Shown here piece after piece: positions 17,555-28,468 of a stretch of DNA of 40,390 nucleotides. The stretch is from assembly GCA_001275005.1 (NCBI GenBank), contig JWZX01002902.1:1-40390 (forward strand), written 5' to 3'. The position numbers and the translations under genes were made by a program. The notes under the pieces were generated by a model. That model worked only from the letters and a program-made list of their open reading frames with translations. It was not told the origin of the DNA and did no database searches. How positions within the stretch are numbered: the first letter of the stretch is position 1; each line of letters begins with the position of its first letter. The stretch is from Chrysochromulina tobinii (taxonomy: Eukaryota; Haptophyta; Prymnesiales; Chrysochromulinaceae).

Positions 17555-19876
17555 TTACCACACTGCCCTCCCGCTCCACGTACCGTTGGTCATCGGCCTC
17601 CCACGGAGTTTGGAGACAGGCACGCCACTCACCCATGCGACGCGTGGCGGCGCGTGATGGTGGCCGTGCCTCGCGCGATACTTGGCCGTGTACTCTCCTC
17701 GCATGTTGACTGCCGGCCTACTGGCATCGCGTTGCTCCTTCAGCCAGCCTGTGGGGAAGTGTGGGTTGGGGGCGGGGGGAGGGATGAGCGTGGCATGGCT
17801 GATTGAGGCTCGGGGATCGGATAGGATGCTCAAAAGGAAGGGGTTGGTCGCCCTCGGCCTCGCACATTCTCCAAACGTATGATTCCAAACGTCGGGCGCG
17901 AAGCAGACTGGCTCGGGGCAATACGTCCACGAGTGACACCTCGGGTGTGCGTCACACGCAGCGCAGCACTCGGCGGCCGAGCGCTTTCGGAACTTGGAGC
18001 CCCAAGTATGGGCCCGAACGCCATCGTAATCGGCATGCATCTCAGTGCCGCATGCATCGGTGGGTGGAGCCCAGCTGAACCGGTAATACCCAAGGGGATC
18101 GAGATTGGCTCCTTGTGCTGCGGACACGACTGCGGCGAGGGGAAGATCGCTCGGCGCAGCATGCAAGTGCTCACCACGGCGCCTCGCCATGTGGCGCCGG
18201 CCGTTGCGCCGCCGCCCCCCGCGTCTGCTGTCATCACCCTCAACCACCGCATCGTCGAGTCCCGAGAGCCGACGCGAGGCCGACCGGCTGCCGTTGAGGT
18301 GCGTGAGCAGCGCGTACACGTCATGATCGAAGCTCCCGAAGAAGAGGATCCCACCTGCCCAGACCATCAGAGGTCATCAGAGGCCATCAGAGGCCATCAG
18401 AGGTCATCAGAGGTCATCAGAGGCCATCAGAGGTCATCAGAGGCCATCAGAGATCATCAGAGGTTATCAGAGGCCATCGGAGGCCATCAGGGAGGTCATC
18501 AGAGGCCATCAGAGGCCATCAGTGACCATCAGAGGCCACCAGAGGCCACCAGAGGCCATCAGTTGTCCGTCAGCACACCATCCGTAACTGATGGAGCGCC
18601 TGATGAGAGAGGCCATCAGCGGGCATCGGAGGCCATCAGCGCACCATCCTCGCTGAGCACCGGGTCGGAGTGCACGGCGCTCCCAGTAGGGTACCTCCAG
18701 ATCTCTTGGCCCGAATGGGACGTGAGGGCATACAGCGAGCCATCGAAGGAGCCCATGTAGAGCACGGCTCCGTCGGGCGAGAGCGCCGGGCGAGAGCCCA
18801 CCTGTGCGGAAGAGTCCAGGCGCCGTGGTGAGCACTTGCATGCAGTCCCACGGCTCCGTCGGGTGAGAGCGCCGGCCGAGGGTCGACCTTGTCGCCGGTC
18901 GGGAAGCGCCAGATCAGGCTCCCGTTGTGAGTCCACACGGAATAGATGTTCGAGTCGAAGCTGCGGGGACCATGAGGGCGGCCGAGCGCTCAGGACCAGG
19001 CCGGATCAGGGTGGGAGGGACGGTTAAGAGGCCATCAAGAAGCAATTAAGAGGCAATTGAGAGGCAATTAAGATGCCATTACGAGGGGCGGTTAAGCGGC
19101 CATCCGAAGCCATCACACCTGCCAAAATAGAGCGCCGAGCCGTCCACGCTCAGTGTGAGCCCGGATTGGGCTTCCGCGCCGCAGCTGAAATTCCAAGCGG
19201 GCTTCCCACTCGCAACGTCGAGCGCGTAGACGTGATGATCGTCGGAGCCGATGAAGACGGTCGCGCCATCGACGGACAGGATCTGGTCCGACTGTACCTG
19301 AGCTCCCGTCCGGTACGTCCACTCAACGGTCCCGTCGGCAGTGTTCAATGCGTAGACAGAGCCATCGTGCGAGCCGACGATGAGCAGTGTGCCGTCCGGA
19401 GTGAGCCGGCTCTCCGAGCCAACGGCACCTCCGAGCTGTGTCCTCCACACCAAGGCGCCCGTCGAGGCAACAACTGCGTATAGGCTTGCATCGTATGCGC
19501 CAAAGTAGAGAAACCTGCCATCCTGAGCCAACGTGGCCGTCGAGCCGATGGGGCTGCCCGTCGAGTAGCGCCAGAGCTCGTGGCCATCAGTCGCACGGAG
19601 AGCAAACTCGGAGCCGTTGACTGTGCCGATGAACAGGACGTCTCCGGCCGCCGAGAGGGTGGGTCCTGCATACACTGGGCCGCCCGTCTCAAAGCGCCAA
19701 AGCCTGGCCCCCGTGGTTTCGTTGAGAGAGTAGACGCCACCATCGTCGTTTCCGATGTAGAGCTGTCCATTCAGAAGGACAGGATCGGATCGCATGGCGT
19801 CGCCCAGCGTCGCAGCCCAGAGCTCGGAGGGCTGCGGCCACAACCTTGGCTGCGACAACCACGATTGCGACTTCAT
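17555..19876 (-). CDS. PQQ-type beta-propeller protein with apple-like C-terminal module, four exons
   Basis: Exons 19876-19119, 18960-18888, 18801-18645 and 18354-17555 give 595 residues. The first about 410 residues are tandem propeller blades, each with a pattern like LYIGNDDGGVYSLNETTG followed by LWRF. Examples are GSHDGSVYALNTADG, GSFDSNIYSVWTHNG, GSFDGSLYALTSHSG and GSFDHDVYALL. The blades crossing introns 1, 2 and 3 are regular only after splicing, which validates the model. The C-terminal region (ECCAACDAHPRCHSWTYCPEP) is a Cys-rich apple/PAN-like module, suggesting a secreted or surface protein, yet no signal peptide is visible after the ATG at 19876. Exon 4 contains one copy of the 26-bp dispersed element with a donor-like GTGAGCA, so it may hold another, optional intron. 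Function unknown; PQQ binding is not implied. Confidence 0.8.
18159..18183 (-). repeat. 26-bp dispersed element, copy a (25 bp)
   Basis: Copy within exon 4 of the propeller gene. In sense it begins GGCGCCGTGG, has GTGAGCACTT in the middle and ends GCATGC. It lacks one terminal base of the 26-bp consensus. Read as protein it encodes RGEHLHA in the main frame. Confidence 0.85.
18355..18644 (-). repeat. Intronic minisatellite, CTGATGRCCTC units
   Basis: Intron 3 of the propeller gene is about 290 nt, mostly repeats of a 10- to 12-bp unit reading TGATGGCCTC or TGATGACCTC in sense. A TCATCAG occurs inside, but the acceptor used is GGGCAG at 18355-18356, which restores DGGILFFGSFD. Confidence 0.88.
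18760..18891 (-). repeat. Tandem-duplication intron with 42-bp exon repeat
   Basis: Intron 18802-18887 (86 nt) begins with a diverged copy of the first 40 or so bases of the next exon. The sense copies start AAGGTCGACC and CAGGTGGGCT and both end GACGGAGCCGTG; I count 36 matches in 42. The offset is 86, equal to the intron. Removing the intron restores one blade (GDK-VGSRPALSPDGAVLY). Confidence 0.85.
18819..18844 (+). repeat. 26-bp dispersed element, copy b (complete)
   Basis: Complete copy inside intron 2 of the propeller gene, between the two copies of the duplicated exon piece. On the + strand it starts GGCGCC and ends TGCATGCA; both ends are self-complementary. Confidence 0.9.
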
Positions 19877-20527
19877 GGACTATGCTTCAGTGTGAACCAT
19901 TTGCTGTGAAACTTTCGAGTAACACCTCTCCTTCCCCCCCACAGCAAGCTGTTGGACGCTCGGGCAATGCCGCTTCGATTGTCTCTTCACTTGTGAAGCA
20001 GAGGAGAGGTGTTTGCTCGACAGCGTGTGAACGTACGTGACGCGGCTGATGGTACCGTACAGTAGCGCTACCCGTAACGGGGCGGAGGGCGGGTCGACCA
20101 TTTATGGATGGAGACGCACAGGGCCCGTGGGCGCCTCGAGCTTTTGGAACTAACCCCTTGGCTGTGAACGTTGTCATAGCGGCCGTCGAGCCTGTCAGCG
20201 AGCGAGCGAGCGAGTAGTCGCGGCAGCGAGGTGGAATTCAGTCTCTCAAAATGCGACGTAGTTGGACCGAAGGCATGGCGCCCGTGACGGCGCGGGCCCT
20301 CACCCACCCGCCTAAAAGTCTAACCGCCTCATGTGAGGCAGGGGCGAAGCCCCCGGCCATTAGGGAACCACCCGCCCTTAACCCGCCCTGAACGGAAAGG
20401 CAAAGCCAAAGGGCCTCACGCCCGGCCCTCCGTCCTCGCCTCGGTAGTCCTCTCCGGGTAGGTCAATCCCGAATGGACCTGAAGGAGTTACAAATCCCTC
20501 CCTATTCCTATTAACGTTTACATCGCT
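19877..20527. other. Intergenic region with GC-rich inverted repeats
   Basis: Starts at the 5' side of the propeller gene. The segment 20330-20420 carries short dyads, notably GGGGCGAAGCCCC (about 20341-20353) and GAGGC-type repeats. The run of text to 20520 has no coding character and resembles the flank of a dispersed repeat. No RNA gene could be assigned. Confidence 0.4.
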
Positions 20528-21247
20528 CTACCGGTGGGGCACGATGCCTGCATGGTAGATACGCCCGCCGTCGGCCTTTTTTGGCTCCACGACAGCAGGG
20601 AGGTCGACAGGTCCGAGTTGAGGTTTGAGGTGAGAGTAGTGAGGGTCAGTAGTTGAATCGCCACTTACGATTGCACCGGACTGGAGAAGATACTCGATGG
20701 ATACCGTGTTGTGTTGCGTTGGTGTCGCGTTCTGTTTGTACTGTGTAGCTTGTGGGGTAGTGAGGGTGGTGTTGCGCTTGACCGTCTCGATCGTGCGCGC
20801 CGCGTGCGGCGTGGTAGTGCTCAGCGGCTCGGCTGCATGCGGTGCTGCGGCAGCCGCAGCGAGCGTCTTGACGACTGTGTTCTTCGCCCAGGGCGCGCGT
20901 GAGCGTGCGGAGTCGTTGATGTCGATCGGGCTGGTGGTGCTGCGCTTGGTGGTCTCTGTCGTGCGCGCCGCGCGCGGCGACGTGGCGATGCTCGGCGGTC
21001 CGGTTGCCTGCGGAGCTGCGGAGACTGCAGCAATCATCGTAGATGTCGTCGTGTTCGATGAGTTGCTCGACGATCTTGGCGCTGAGAGGCTCTTCTTGAA
21101 GCTCTCCTTAGCGGGCTCCTTCAGGTGCCATGGTCGCTTGTACTCGTAGATGAGGTTCGGGTCGTGAGGTCTGGTCGAGGGCGCAAGGCTGCAAGGCTCA
21201 GCAGGTTCGTGCAGAGCATCGGGCACAAAGGCTTCCCCGGTGGTCAT
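20528..21247 (-). CDS. Hypothetical Thr/Ala-rich protein with internal repeat (uncertain)
   Basis: A 239-residue frame beginning MTTGEAFVPDALHEP. Two diverged copies of a roughly 40-residue unit can be aligned (IAAVSAAPQATGPPSIATS and AAAAAPHAAEPLSTTTPHAA, each followed by ART-ET-KR-TT). The match at protein level argues for real coding history. Composition is low-complexity (Thr, Ser, Ala, Pro), with no recognised domain, signal or membrane segment. The last 12 or so codons (KKADGGRIYHAG) come from a sequence shared with the 105-bp repeat array at 21711-22110, so the 3' end may be derived from a dispersed repeat. It could be a domesticated or dead repeat-linked gene. Confidence 0.4.
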   Translation of the reverse strand: MTTGEAFVPDALHEPAEPCSLAPSTRPHDPNLIYEYKRPWHLKEPAKESFKKSLSAPRSSSNSSNTTTSTMIAAVSAAPQATGPPSIATSPRAARTTETTKRSTTSPIDINDSARSRAPWAKNTVVKTLAAAAAAPHAAEPLSTTTPHAARTIETVKRNTTLTTPQATQYKQNATPTQHNTVSIEYLLQSGAIVSGDSTTDPHYSHLKPQLGPVDLPAVVEPKKADGGRIYHAGIVPHR

Positions 21248-22328
21248 CCCGTCCGGGCTACCAATGATGAGCTTCAGGGTGTACGGCTTGATTGGACATA
21301 ACTGGAACTGGATTACTGGACTGGTTGACTGTCAGGCAGGGCCTGACGCGACGGATCTATGGGGCAGGCGGCAGCAGATGCTGGCCTTTCTATCTCGAAC
21401 GCTACGTACCTTCTCACGGTGCCCGCCGGAAACGGCGGTGGTTTCAGATTCGGCCTATGAACGATCCGGAATGCGTGTGTCGTCCGAGCGAATTGTCCGG
21501 AAAATCTCAGGGGGCCGACGCATCGCGTCGGTCATCCAGTAACATGGCGGTTACTTGTGTATGAAGAGGTTTGAGACGTATGTCGTATCAGACCGTCCCG
21601 CGTCCTGCGGCCCTGTGTCAGCCATCTGTCAGCCGCAGCAGCTCTTGCGGCTTGAACCGGTTTCCTACAAAAATTAAAACTCCGATATTTTCCTATTATA
21701 GGTTGCCCACTGTCGGCCTGTCACTGCAAACTGGCTCTACGACAGCGGCGAGCGGGGGTCAGCGGCACGCAGACGCACATCACCCCTCCAGGCCGCCCCC
21801 CACCCGCACCGGCTTTATGGTAGATACGCCCGCCGTCGGCCTCACAGGCTCTGCGACAGCGGGTCAGCGGCACGCAGACGCACATCACCCGCTCCAGGCC
21901 GCCCCCCACCCGCACCGGCTTTATGGTAGATACGCCCGCCGTCGGCCTCACAGGCTCTGCGACAGCGGGTCAGCGGCACACGCAGACGCACATCACCCCT
22001 CCAGGCCGCCCCCCACCCCGGCCACCCTGGTAGATACGCCCGCCGTCGGCCTCACAGGCTCTGCGACAGCGGGTCAGCGGCACGCAGACGCACATCACCC
22101 CAGGCCTCCCCCCTGAGACCGTGGACAGACTCTGGCTTTCAGGTGCAGGTGGTGCCGTCGTCGTCTAGGTGCAGCGGCGTGCGCATCAAGGCGCAGCAGC
22201 GTCACCAGGATCCAGGTCCTTACCAACCCTACCCTCACACGCGTTAGCGCATGGCGTTCTTGTCACGTCCTTGAGGAAGAAAACCATCGCAGTCGGAACA
22301 TGAGCACGCCTGTGCGCTGTGAGCGAGC
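21248..22328. other. Region without a supported gene; repeat-rich
   Basis: From 21248 to about 21700 I see only short frames of mixed composition with no motif. An AT-rich patch lies near 21660-21705. From 21711 to about 22110 comes a tandem repeat array (separate entry). 22130-22328 is presumably 3' UTR of the EF-hand gene. Confidence 0.45.
21711..22110. repeat. Tandem repeat array, about 105-bp unit, about four copies
   Basis: The phrase TAGATACGCCCGCCGTCGGC occurs at 21821, 21927 and 22031 (spacings 106 and 104), each followed by CTCACAGGCTCTGCGACAGC and a CGCAGACGCACATCACCC block. A degenerate first copy starts at about 21711. A further single relative with the same TAGATACGCC motif lies at about 20554, at the end of the hypothetical gene. 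The unit may be a satellite or a fragment of a dispersed element. Confidence 0.85.
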
Positions 22329-25300
22329 TTAGCGGGCCATCTCGATGGCCGCGGGGGGGGCGCCACGGGCCATCTCGATGGCCGCGGGGGGGGCGCCACC
22401 GCCCGGCGCCGGCGGGGGCATGCAGCAGCCACACTTCGGTAGGCAGGAGAGCGCGTAGTGCGCGCACACCGGCTTGCTGACTGCGGAAGCATGGGGGCGC
22501 GTGCACACAATCACTCAAAATGAGCTGTGTGGCAGAGGGTATGTGACGGAGGGAAATGTGAGGGGGGCAAAGCGAGGGCAAAGCACCCTTGTCGCCAAGG
22601 GGGCACTGCCCAATGCACTTGTAGCAGAGGCATTGATAGCCACACCCGCACAGGTTCTTCATGGTGGGCGTCTTCAAGCCCGCGGTGCAACAGAACAGGC
22701 CAAGCTTGCAGCAGAAGCCCGCGGTGCAACAGAACATGCCGCACGGCAACGGGGTGTCGTTCGCGGCGCAGCAGAACTTTTCCTCAAAGCAGATGAGGGT
22801 GCAATCGCCTTTGCAGCAGCAGAGGATCTTCTCTAGGTTGAAGGAGTCGTAGCAGCAAACGCAGGCAGTCCATACGCACTCTTTCTCGGCGGCTGCCTTG
22901 GCCTCGGCCGGCTTCTCGGCCGCCGCCTTACCGCCCGCCGCCTTCTCCCCCGCCGCCTTGGCCTTGGCCTCGGCCGCGGCCTTCTCGGCCGCCTTTGTTT
23001 GCAGACGATGTTGTTCGGGGGTCGAAGTGACACCCTCGAGCTCCGCGCGTCGACCCTCGACCTCCTCCTCACGCGCAGGGGATACGCGGTTCGTCTTCTT
23101 GAAAAACCCCGAGACATCGCCCGTCGAAGGCATACCTTCCATGGACTGCATGCCGCGGTGAACACCTTCCTGATGAACCGGCTCGAGCTGCATCCCTGCG
23201 CGCATCGCAACCGAAAACTCTTCGAAGTCGATGCCGCCGCCCTTGTTGGTATCCGCGTCGTCGAACAGCTTCTGCAAGGCGTCGCTTGCAATATTCTTCC
23301 CCATGTCCTTGAGGGCTTCATCGAGCTCGATTTTCGTGAGTTCACCATCACCATCTTTGTCGAGCTCGGCAAACTTTGCGAGGAGCACCTCGTCCGACAG
23401 GTCGTAATTCACACCACTATCGGGCTCATCCTCTTCGTTCTCGTCTGCTTTGCGCGACCGGACAGCGTTTTCTACCTTGCGGTCCTCTTCAGGGACCACC
23501 AGCTTGCCCTGCTGCTTCTGGGCGGTAGCAGCGTCGCCCGCGGCACCCGCTGCCTTTTTCGATGATAGCTCATATACCTCCCCAAGCTCGGAGGGGTCCA
23601 CGCCACTTTCCTCGACTTCGTCGCCTTCCTCGACCTTGTTGGTGAGTGCCTTTGAAGGGGTTGATGGATTCATTCTGTTCATCATCTTCATCACGCCCTT
23701 AACCGATTTGGCAAAGGCCATGGCGACCCATGGGAAGGTGCCAAAGGTGTAGATGTGCTTCAACAGGATACCCGGAATCTTGTAGAGTCTGAAGTCGAGC
23801 TGCGTCGCGGATTGGAGGAACAGGTTGCAGACGTCTTGTTGGATCGTCGCGATAATCGGAAAGGGCGGGGAGCACTTGACTGCAAAGTCCCATACTTGAT
23901 ATCCGAATTTCGAGGCATTCGTCACTGCGAGGAGGGCCTGGACCCCCATTTGCGTGAAGATTGCGAGGAGGTTATTAGGGTGGGCGAAGTTGAAGAACGT
24001 ATCGAAGACGAACTGAAAATAACCAGTCTTCGGAATCTTGTCGACAACATTCTTGCCATCGACCTCGAGAGTGATACCCGTGATTGGGTTCTTACCCTGG
24101 AAGAGCAATTTGAAGTTCTTCGCGATCTTCAGTTGGGTGTCACCTTTGCACGCGTCGATGAGCATCGCCCTGATCTTATCGAACGCCATGAGGGGGTTCC
24201 ACTTCGTCTCGCCCGTCTTTTTGAGAGTGGCGCGCATCATCACGAGCACCAGATTGGCCTTTTTGACGCCATCCATCACGACCTTCGACCACTCTTTGAC
24301 AACCGCATCGCGACTCGTTTGTTCCTTATACATCTCCTTGAACAGCTTTTTCTCCTTCTTCGCTCCTACCTGCACGACGCCTTTCTGGTCGGTGAATTTG
24401 AGCATGCAGTACTTCGTCCGATCCTTGCGCAAGCAGCCCCTCTCACGCAGCCTAACCAGATCCGGGTCAGATCCGGGTGTATCAGGGAAGTACCTGTGTG
24501 GGGTCAAGGGAGTGGATGCGCGGCACATGTGGATGATAGGAGGCAACGCAGGCGAGGTGAGGCGGGCGAATGTGGCGTGCGCATGCGGGCAACGTGGGCA
24601 AATGCTGGGCACGAGCGTACTTCTCCCACTGCTTCTTCTTTTCCTCCGCAAGCGCGAGGATAGCCGGCGGGAACTCCACAAAATCGATTGAGCCGCCCCC
24701 GTCCGTGTCCGCGGCAAGAAACATCTCTTCGATCTCGGCCAGAGTGTTGTTGAGCTTGAGGTTCTCGCACATTTGTATCAGCTCCTCCAGCTCGATCGTG
24801 CCCGACTTGTCGAGGTCCGCTTCTTCGAATGCCGTCTTCAACCGGCCTGCATCGCCATAGATCTCGCGGAGATCCTGCTCCGCCTTCTTTAGCCGCTGGA
24901 TCAGCTCATTGATGGCCTTCTTGTTCCCCCTACGGCCCGCCGACGAGCGAGCTCTCTTGCGCCGCAGCATCTCGTCCATGAGGATGATTTTGTCGAAGTG
25001 CTTATCCGGGTAGCAACATTGCAGTTGTCCATAAAATCGGCGCTTCCGCCACTGAATGCTTCTCGATACCCACGCCGCGTGATCTTCTACGACGCCACTG
25101 AGCGGATCATCCTGGGGAACCGGGACGATGATGGGGAAAGGGGAGTTCTCTTTGAGCCCGAACTCGCACTTGACGGCCGAATGCTCTGCGTGCTGCTCCA
25201 AAGCGCTCACGATGAACTTGAACCAGTCGTCGAGATTCTTTGCAAGATCGATCATGGTGACCTTCATTTTCTTTGCCTTGCACCTTGTTTCCAAGGTTTG

Positions 25301-25696
25301 CCACCCTTGTGCGTCTACCACTATGAGACCGTTGACGGCATCGACGGTTGCAAAGGTTGTTTTCCCGTCACGGATCGCAATCTTTGGGAGGCCTTTTGGC
25401 TTCACCCCGTCGACCACACTGAGAGTCGCACAGCCCTCCGTCGTCGCTCCGAACGCCATCAGGTTCTCCAGGAAGTGATTGATCGTGTTCGTCATGAAGG
25501 CAAGGGAACCTGTGAGCATTACTGCAGGCTTGAGGATGTTGTCGAAGGTTGGTAGCCCTGTTTTCTTGTCGTACAAAGCCACCTCGTACTCGCGCATGGG
25601 AGACTTCTTCACGAGTGTTTGGGGTCGGTTCGCCTTGGCCCACTTGGAGGCCTCATTCTCCTTCGTGCCAAACGCCAAACGGAACAGCGAGGACAT
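22329..25696 (-). CDS. EF-hand protein with Cys-rich C-terminus, three exons
   Basis: Exons 25696-24621, 24493-22587 and 22480-22329 give 1044 residues. One EF-hand pair (DLDKSGTIELEEL, DTDGGGSIDFVEF) lies at about 286-345 and a second (DKDGDGELTKIEL, DTNKGGGIDFEEF) at about 728-790, so the protein likely binds calcium. Between them is a conserved-looking helical region (KTGYFQFVFDTFFNFAHP, FPIIATIQQDVCNLF) of no family I know. An Ala/Glu/Lys-rich stretch (about 820-890) leads to about 110 residues packed with CC pairs (ILCCCKGDCTLICF, GMFCCTAGFCC), possibly lipid-modified or metal-binding. Exon 3 continues the Cys pattern (CLPKCGCCMPPP) and ends in duplicated GAPPAAIEMAR. Splice 1 joins WEK-YFPDTPG with phase 2; splice 2 joins GDK-VSKPVC with phase 1. 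Start chosen: MSSLFRLAFG, because upstream is minisatellite. Confidence 0.78.
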
Positions 25697-26251
25697 CGAA
25701 AAGGATCGAGGCAGGAGTGAGATGCGCGATCTCAGATGGCCTGCAACGAAAGAACCTGGGCAGGAGGGCCGCGTGAGTGCGGAGGCACGCGGCCGGAGAG
25801 GCAGGCTGCGCAGGGCGCGGCTGCAGGCAGGGCCGCGTGAGTGCGGAGGCACGCGGCCGGAGAGGCAGGCTGCGCAGGGCGCGGCTGCGGCGCTGGCCTT
25901 TGCACCTGGGCAGGCAGGGCCGCATGAGTGCGGTGCCGCATGGAGGCGCCAGGAGATCGAGTTTTCCAAGAAAGGTAATTGCTAATGTAATCGAATGATC
26001 GTTTCCGAAATTCTTTGACGTTTCCGCGCCCTATGCAGGGTGTCTCCACGGGACCTGCATCTTGCCGAGTCAACATGAAAGAGTTCATTGTTTTCTACAT
26101 GAAGTTTGTTGAAAGTGCTGTCTTGAACAGCCACATCGTCCCCCGAGCGCGCGGAGCGCCACACTGTGAGAGATAAGGGCGCGCCCCCTCAGCAAGGCAA
26201 GCAACCACGCAGACGTTCAGGAAAGCCGGAGATCAGGTGCGGGCAGGCCTC
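25697..26251. promoter_or_regulatory. Divergent intergenic region with minisatellite
   Basis: About 555 bases separate the starts of the EF-hand gene (-) and the coiled-coil gene (+). The left part is the 64-bp repeat; the right part (25980-26230) is less GC-rich and a likely place for promoters. An in-frame reading through the repeat on the - strand is possible but compositionally poor, so a 5' leader or leader intron is more likely. Confidence 0.4.
25766..25935. repeat. 64-bp minisatellite, two full and one partial copy
   Basis: A 59-base block starting GGGCCGCGTGAGTGCGG is identical at 25766-25824 and 25830-25888 (offset 64); a third, truncated and slightly changed copy begins near 25917. 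Identity suggests recent duplication. It lies in the 5' leader of the EF-hand gene. Confidence 0.9.
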
Positions 26252-27893
26252 ATGATCAACTTCGCCGAAATTCAGGACAACATCGAGCACTTACAAACAC
26301 GGGAGCAGGCGATGGCGGCGATTCTCAGCCGGCTCGAGACGACGGTGGCGACACTGTGTGCGAGCTCGCGCGTGGACGAGATGGAGCAGCGATTCAAGGA
26401 TACTTTTGAGCAGCAGCACCGCGCGCTCGAGCGCCTCGACGTCGCGCAGCAGATTGCCGCCAAGGTCGTAGAGGAGATGCCAACCATCCAGCGCGACTTG
26501 ATGGCGAAGCTGGCCGAGGTGGAACAGACGGGCGCGGTCAAGCTGTCGGAGCTGTCGGAGAAGCTGGGCTCGCGGCTGACCAGATGCGAGCTCGAGGTGC
26601 GCCAGAAGGCCATGGACAAAGACCTGCAGCAACTCTCCGCTGCACTGAATGACTGCTCGAAAAAGGAGGAGGTCGATAAGATGCAAATGACGCTGATCAA
26701 GGTGCGCGATGAGGTGTCGCTGCGCATCGACAGCGTTGGCGAGAGCACGAACAAGATGCGCAAGGAGCTCGACACGGGCCTCGAGGCCATCACCGCGACC
26801 AGTGAGGCCATCACCAAGCAGGTCTCCGAGCGGACGAAGAAGCTTGAAGAGGAGTCGGCGCAGCTGCAAACGTTTGTGAGCAAAGCCGAGCGCGCGCTCG
26901 CGTCCAAGGTGTCGGCGGAGGAGCTGAACGCGGTGAAGACGGCGTTCGCGGCCCAGCTCGAGGAGACGCGAAACGTGCTCCGCTCCCAGCTCGACATTGC
27001 ACGCGCCAAGGCGGAGAGCGCCCTGAATGAGCTGACCAAGGTGAGCGTCGTGCTGCAGAGCGTCGCGGGGCAGGAGGAGATGGACAAGCTCAAGAACGCG
27101 ATCTCGTCGGTGCAGGCGTCGGCAATCAAGTTCGAGGAGAGCCTCAAGACCAAGGCGGACATGGAGCCCGTCGAGGCGCGCCTGACCGACCTCTTGATCG
27201 AGCAGAAGGCGACGCGCGCCGACCTGTCAACCAAGGCCGATGAGGCCGCTGTCAACGTTAAGATCCAGGGAGTCGTGAGTGCGTCGAGCGGCGAGCTGAT
27301 CAAGCTGCGGGATAGCACGGGGACGCTCCAGGTGTCGGTCACCGCCCTCGAGCAGGCGATGGTCCTCATGAGCCACCAGACGCAGCAGAAGGCCGATCAG
27401 CGCGAGGTGGGAGAGCTGCGCACAGTTAACGAGGCGATCTCGGAGCGGGTCGGTGCTCTCAAGGAGGAGTTGCAAGGTATGAGGACCCATGATTGCCTCT
27501 CAAGATGACCCATGATTGCCTCTATTGAGAACCGATGACGTCGGTGCTCTCAAGGAGGAGTTGCAAGGCATGTGATGACCCATGATTGCCTCGGATGGCC
27601 TCTGATGGGCCCTGATTGCCTCCCTCATCAGGGACGCTCTCGAAGCTCGAAACTTGGATCTCGTCGATGAATACCAAGAAGGGCAACAACATCAAGCTGC
27701 AGCCGCCGCCGCCTTCAGAGCCCGGCGGATCACAACCGTCCTCCAACGGCGCTCACAACGGCGCCGCGAAGCCGAAGCTGACCCCGCCTCAATCCATCGC
27801 GCCGTCTGGATCACAAGCCGTCGCCCCGTACCAGCCTCCTGCCCAGCAGATGAAGCCGACGCCGCCTCCCGCACGCCCCGCAACACCGCCACC

Positions 27894-27924
<31 letters not shown>

Positions 27925-28416
27925 CCGCCACCGCCGGCGCAGCTCAGCGGCCAGCAGCAGCAGCAGCTCGATTCGCTGCAGGCCGCGTCACGCGCCGCCC
28001 TTGCTCCTATGCTCGCTCAGGAGCTGCATCGGCTGCAGACGCAGGCGGCGACGGCGACAATGACGGCCGAGATGAGGAGCCGGCTCGACGCCCTCGAGGC
28101 ACAGGCCGCCTCCTCCCTCGCGCCCGAGCAGGCTCAGTTGATGTTGGATCTCCAGGCCCAGCAGCAAGAGCAAGCCCGACAGATGCGCGAGATGCAGGAG
28201 CAGCATCAGGTGTGATTGCCTCGGATTGCCTCTGATGGTCCTTGATTTGGCACAGTACCGCCTCGGATTGCCTCTGATGGTCCTTGATTGCTTCCCTCAT
28301 CAGGCTCAGATGGCGCAGTACCAGGCACAGCTTGCCGCGCAGCAGCAAGCCGCGAGCGCGGTACCACTGGCTCCAAAGGGAGGCAACACAGCGCCGAATA
28401 TGCTGGGCGGCATGTT

Positions 28417-28468
<52 letters not shown>

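Noticed and set aside
18355-18644. Regular short repeats that could suggest a CRISPR array
   Set aside because: Units are 10-12 bp with no unique spacers, the DNA is eukaryotic, and the repeats sit inside introns.
18802-18887. Alternative intron starting at the GTGGGACTG just after the first exon copy
   Set aside because: It would leave RPALSPDGA twice and break the regular propeller blade; the AAG/GTCGAC donor restores it, although its donor is weaker.
20300-20520. Possible structured RNA or tRNA gene in the GC-rich dyad region
   Set aside because: Short dyads only; no cloverleaf, no anticodon arm or conserved tRNA box could be built.
20697-21149. 150-residue hydrophobic open frame on the + strand
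   Set aside because: Hydrophobic Val/Leu/Cys composition is the complement of the Thr/Ala-rich frame on the other strand, whose internal protein repeat is more convincing.
26272-27369. 365-residue Ser-rich open frame on the - strand
   Set aside because: Mirror of the coiled-coil exon; Ser/Arg/Cys composition is typical of the antisense of Glu/Ala/Lys-rich coding.
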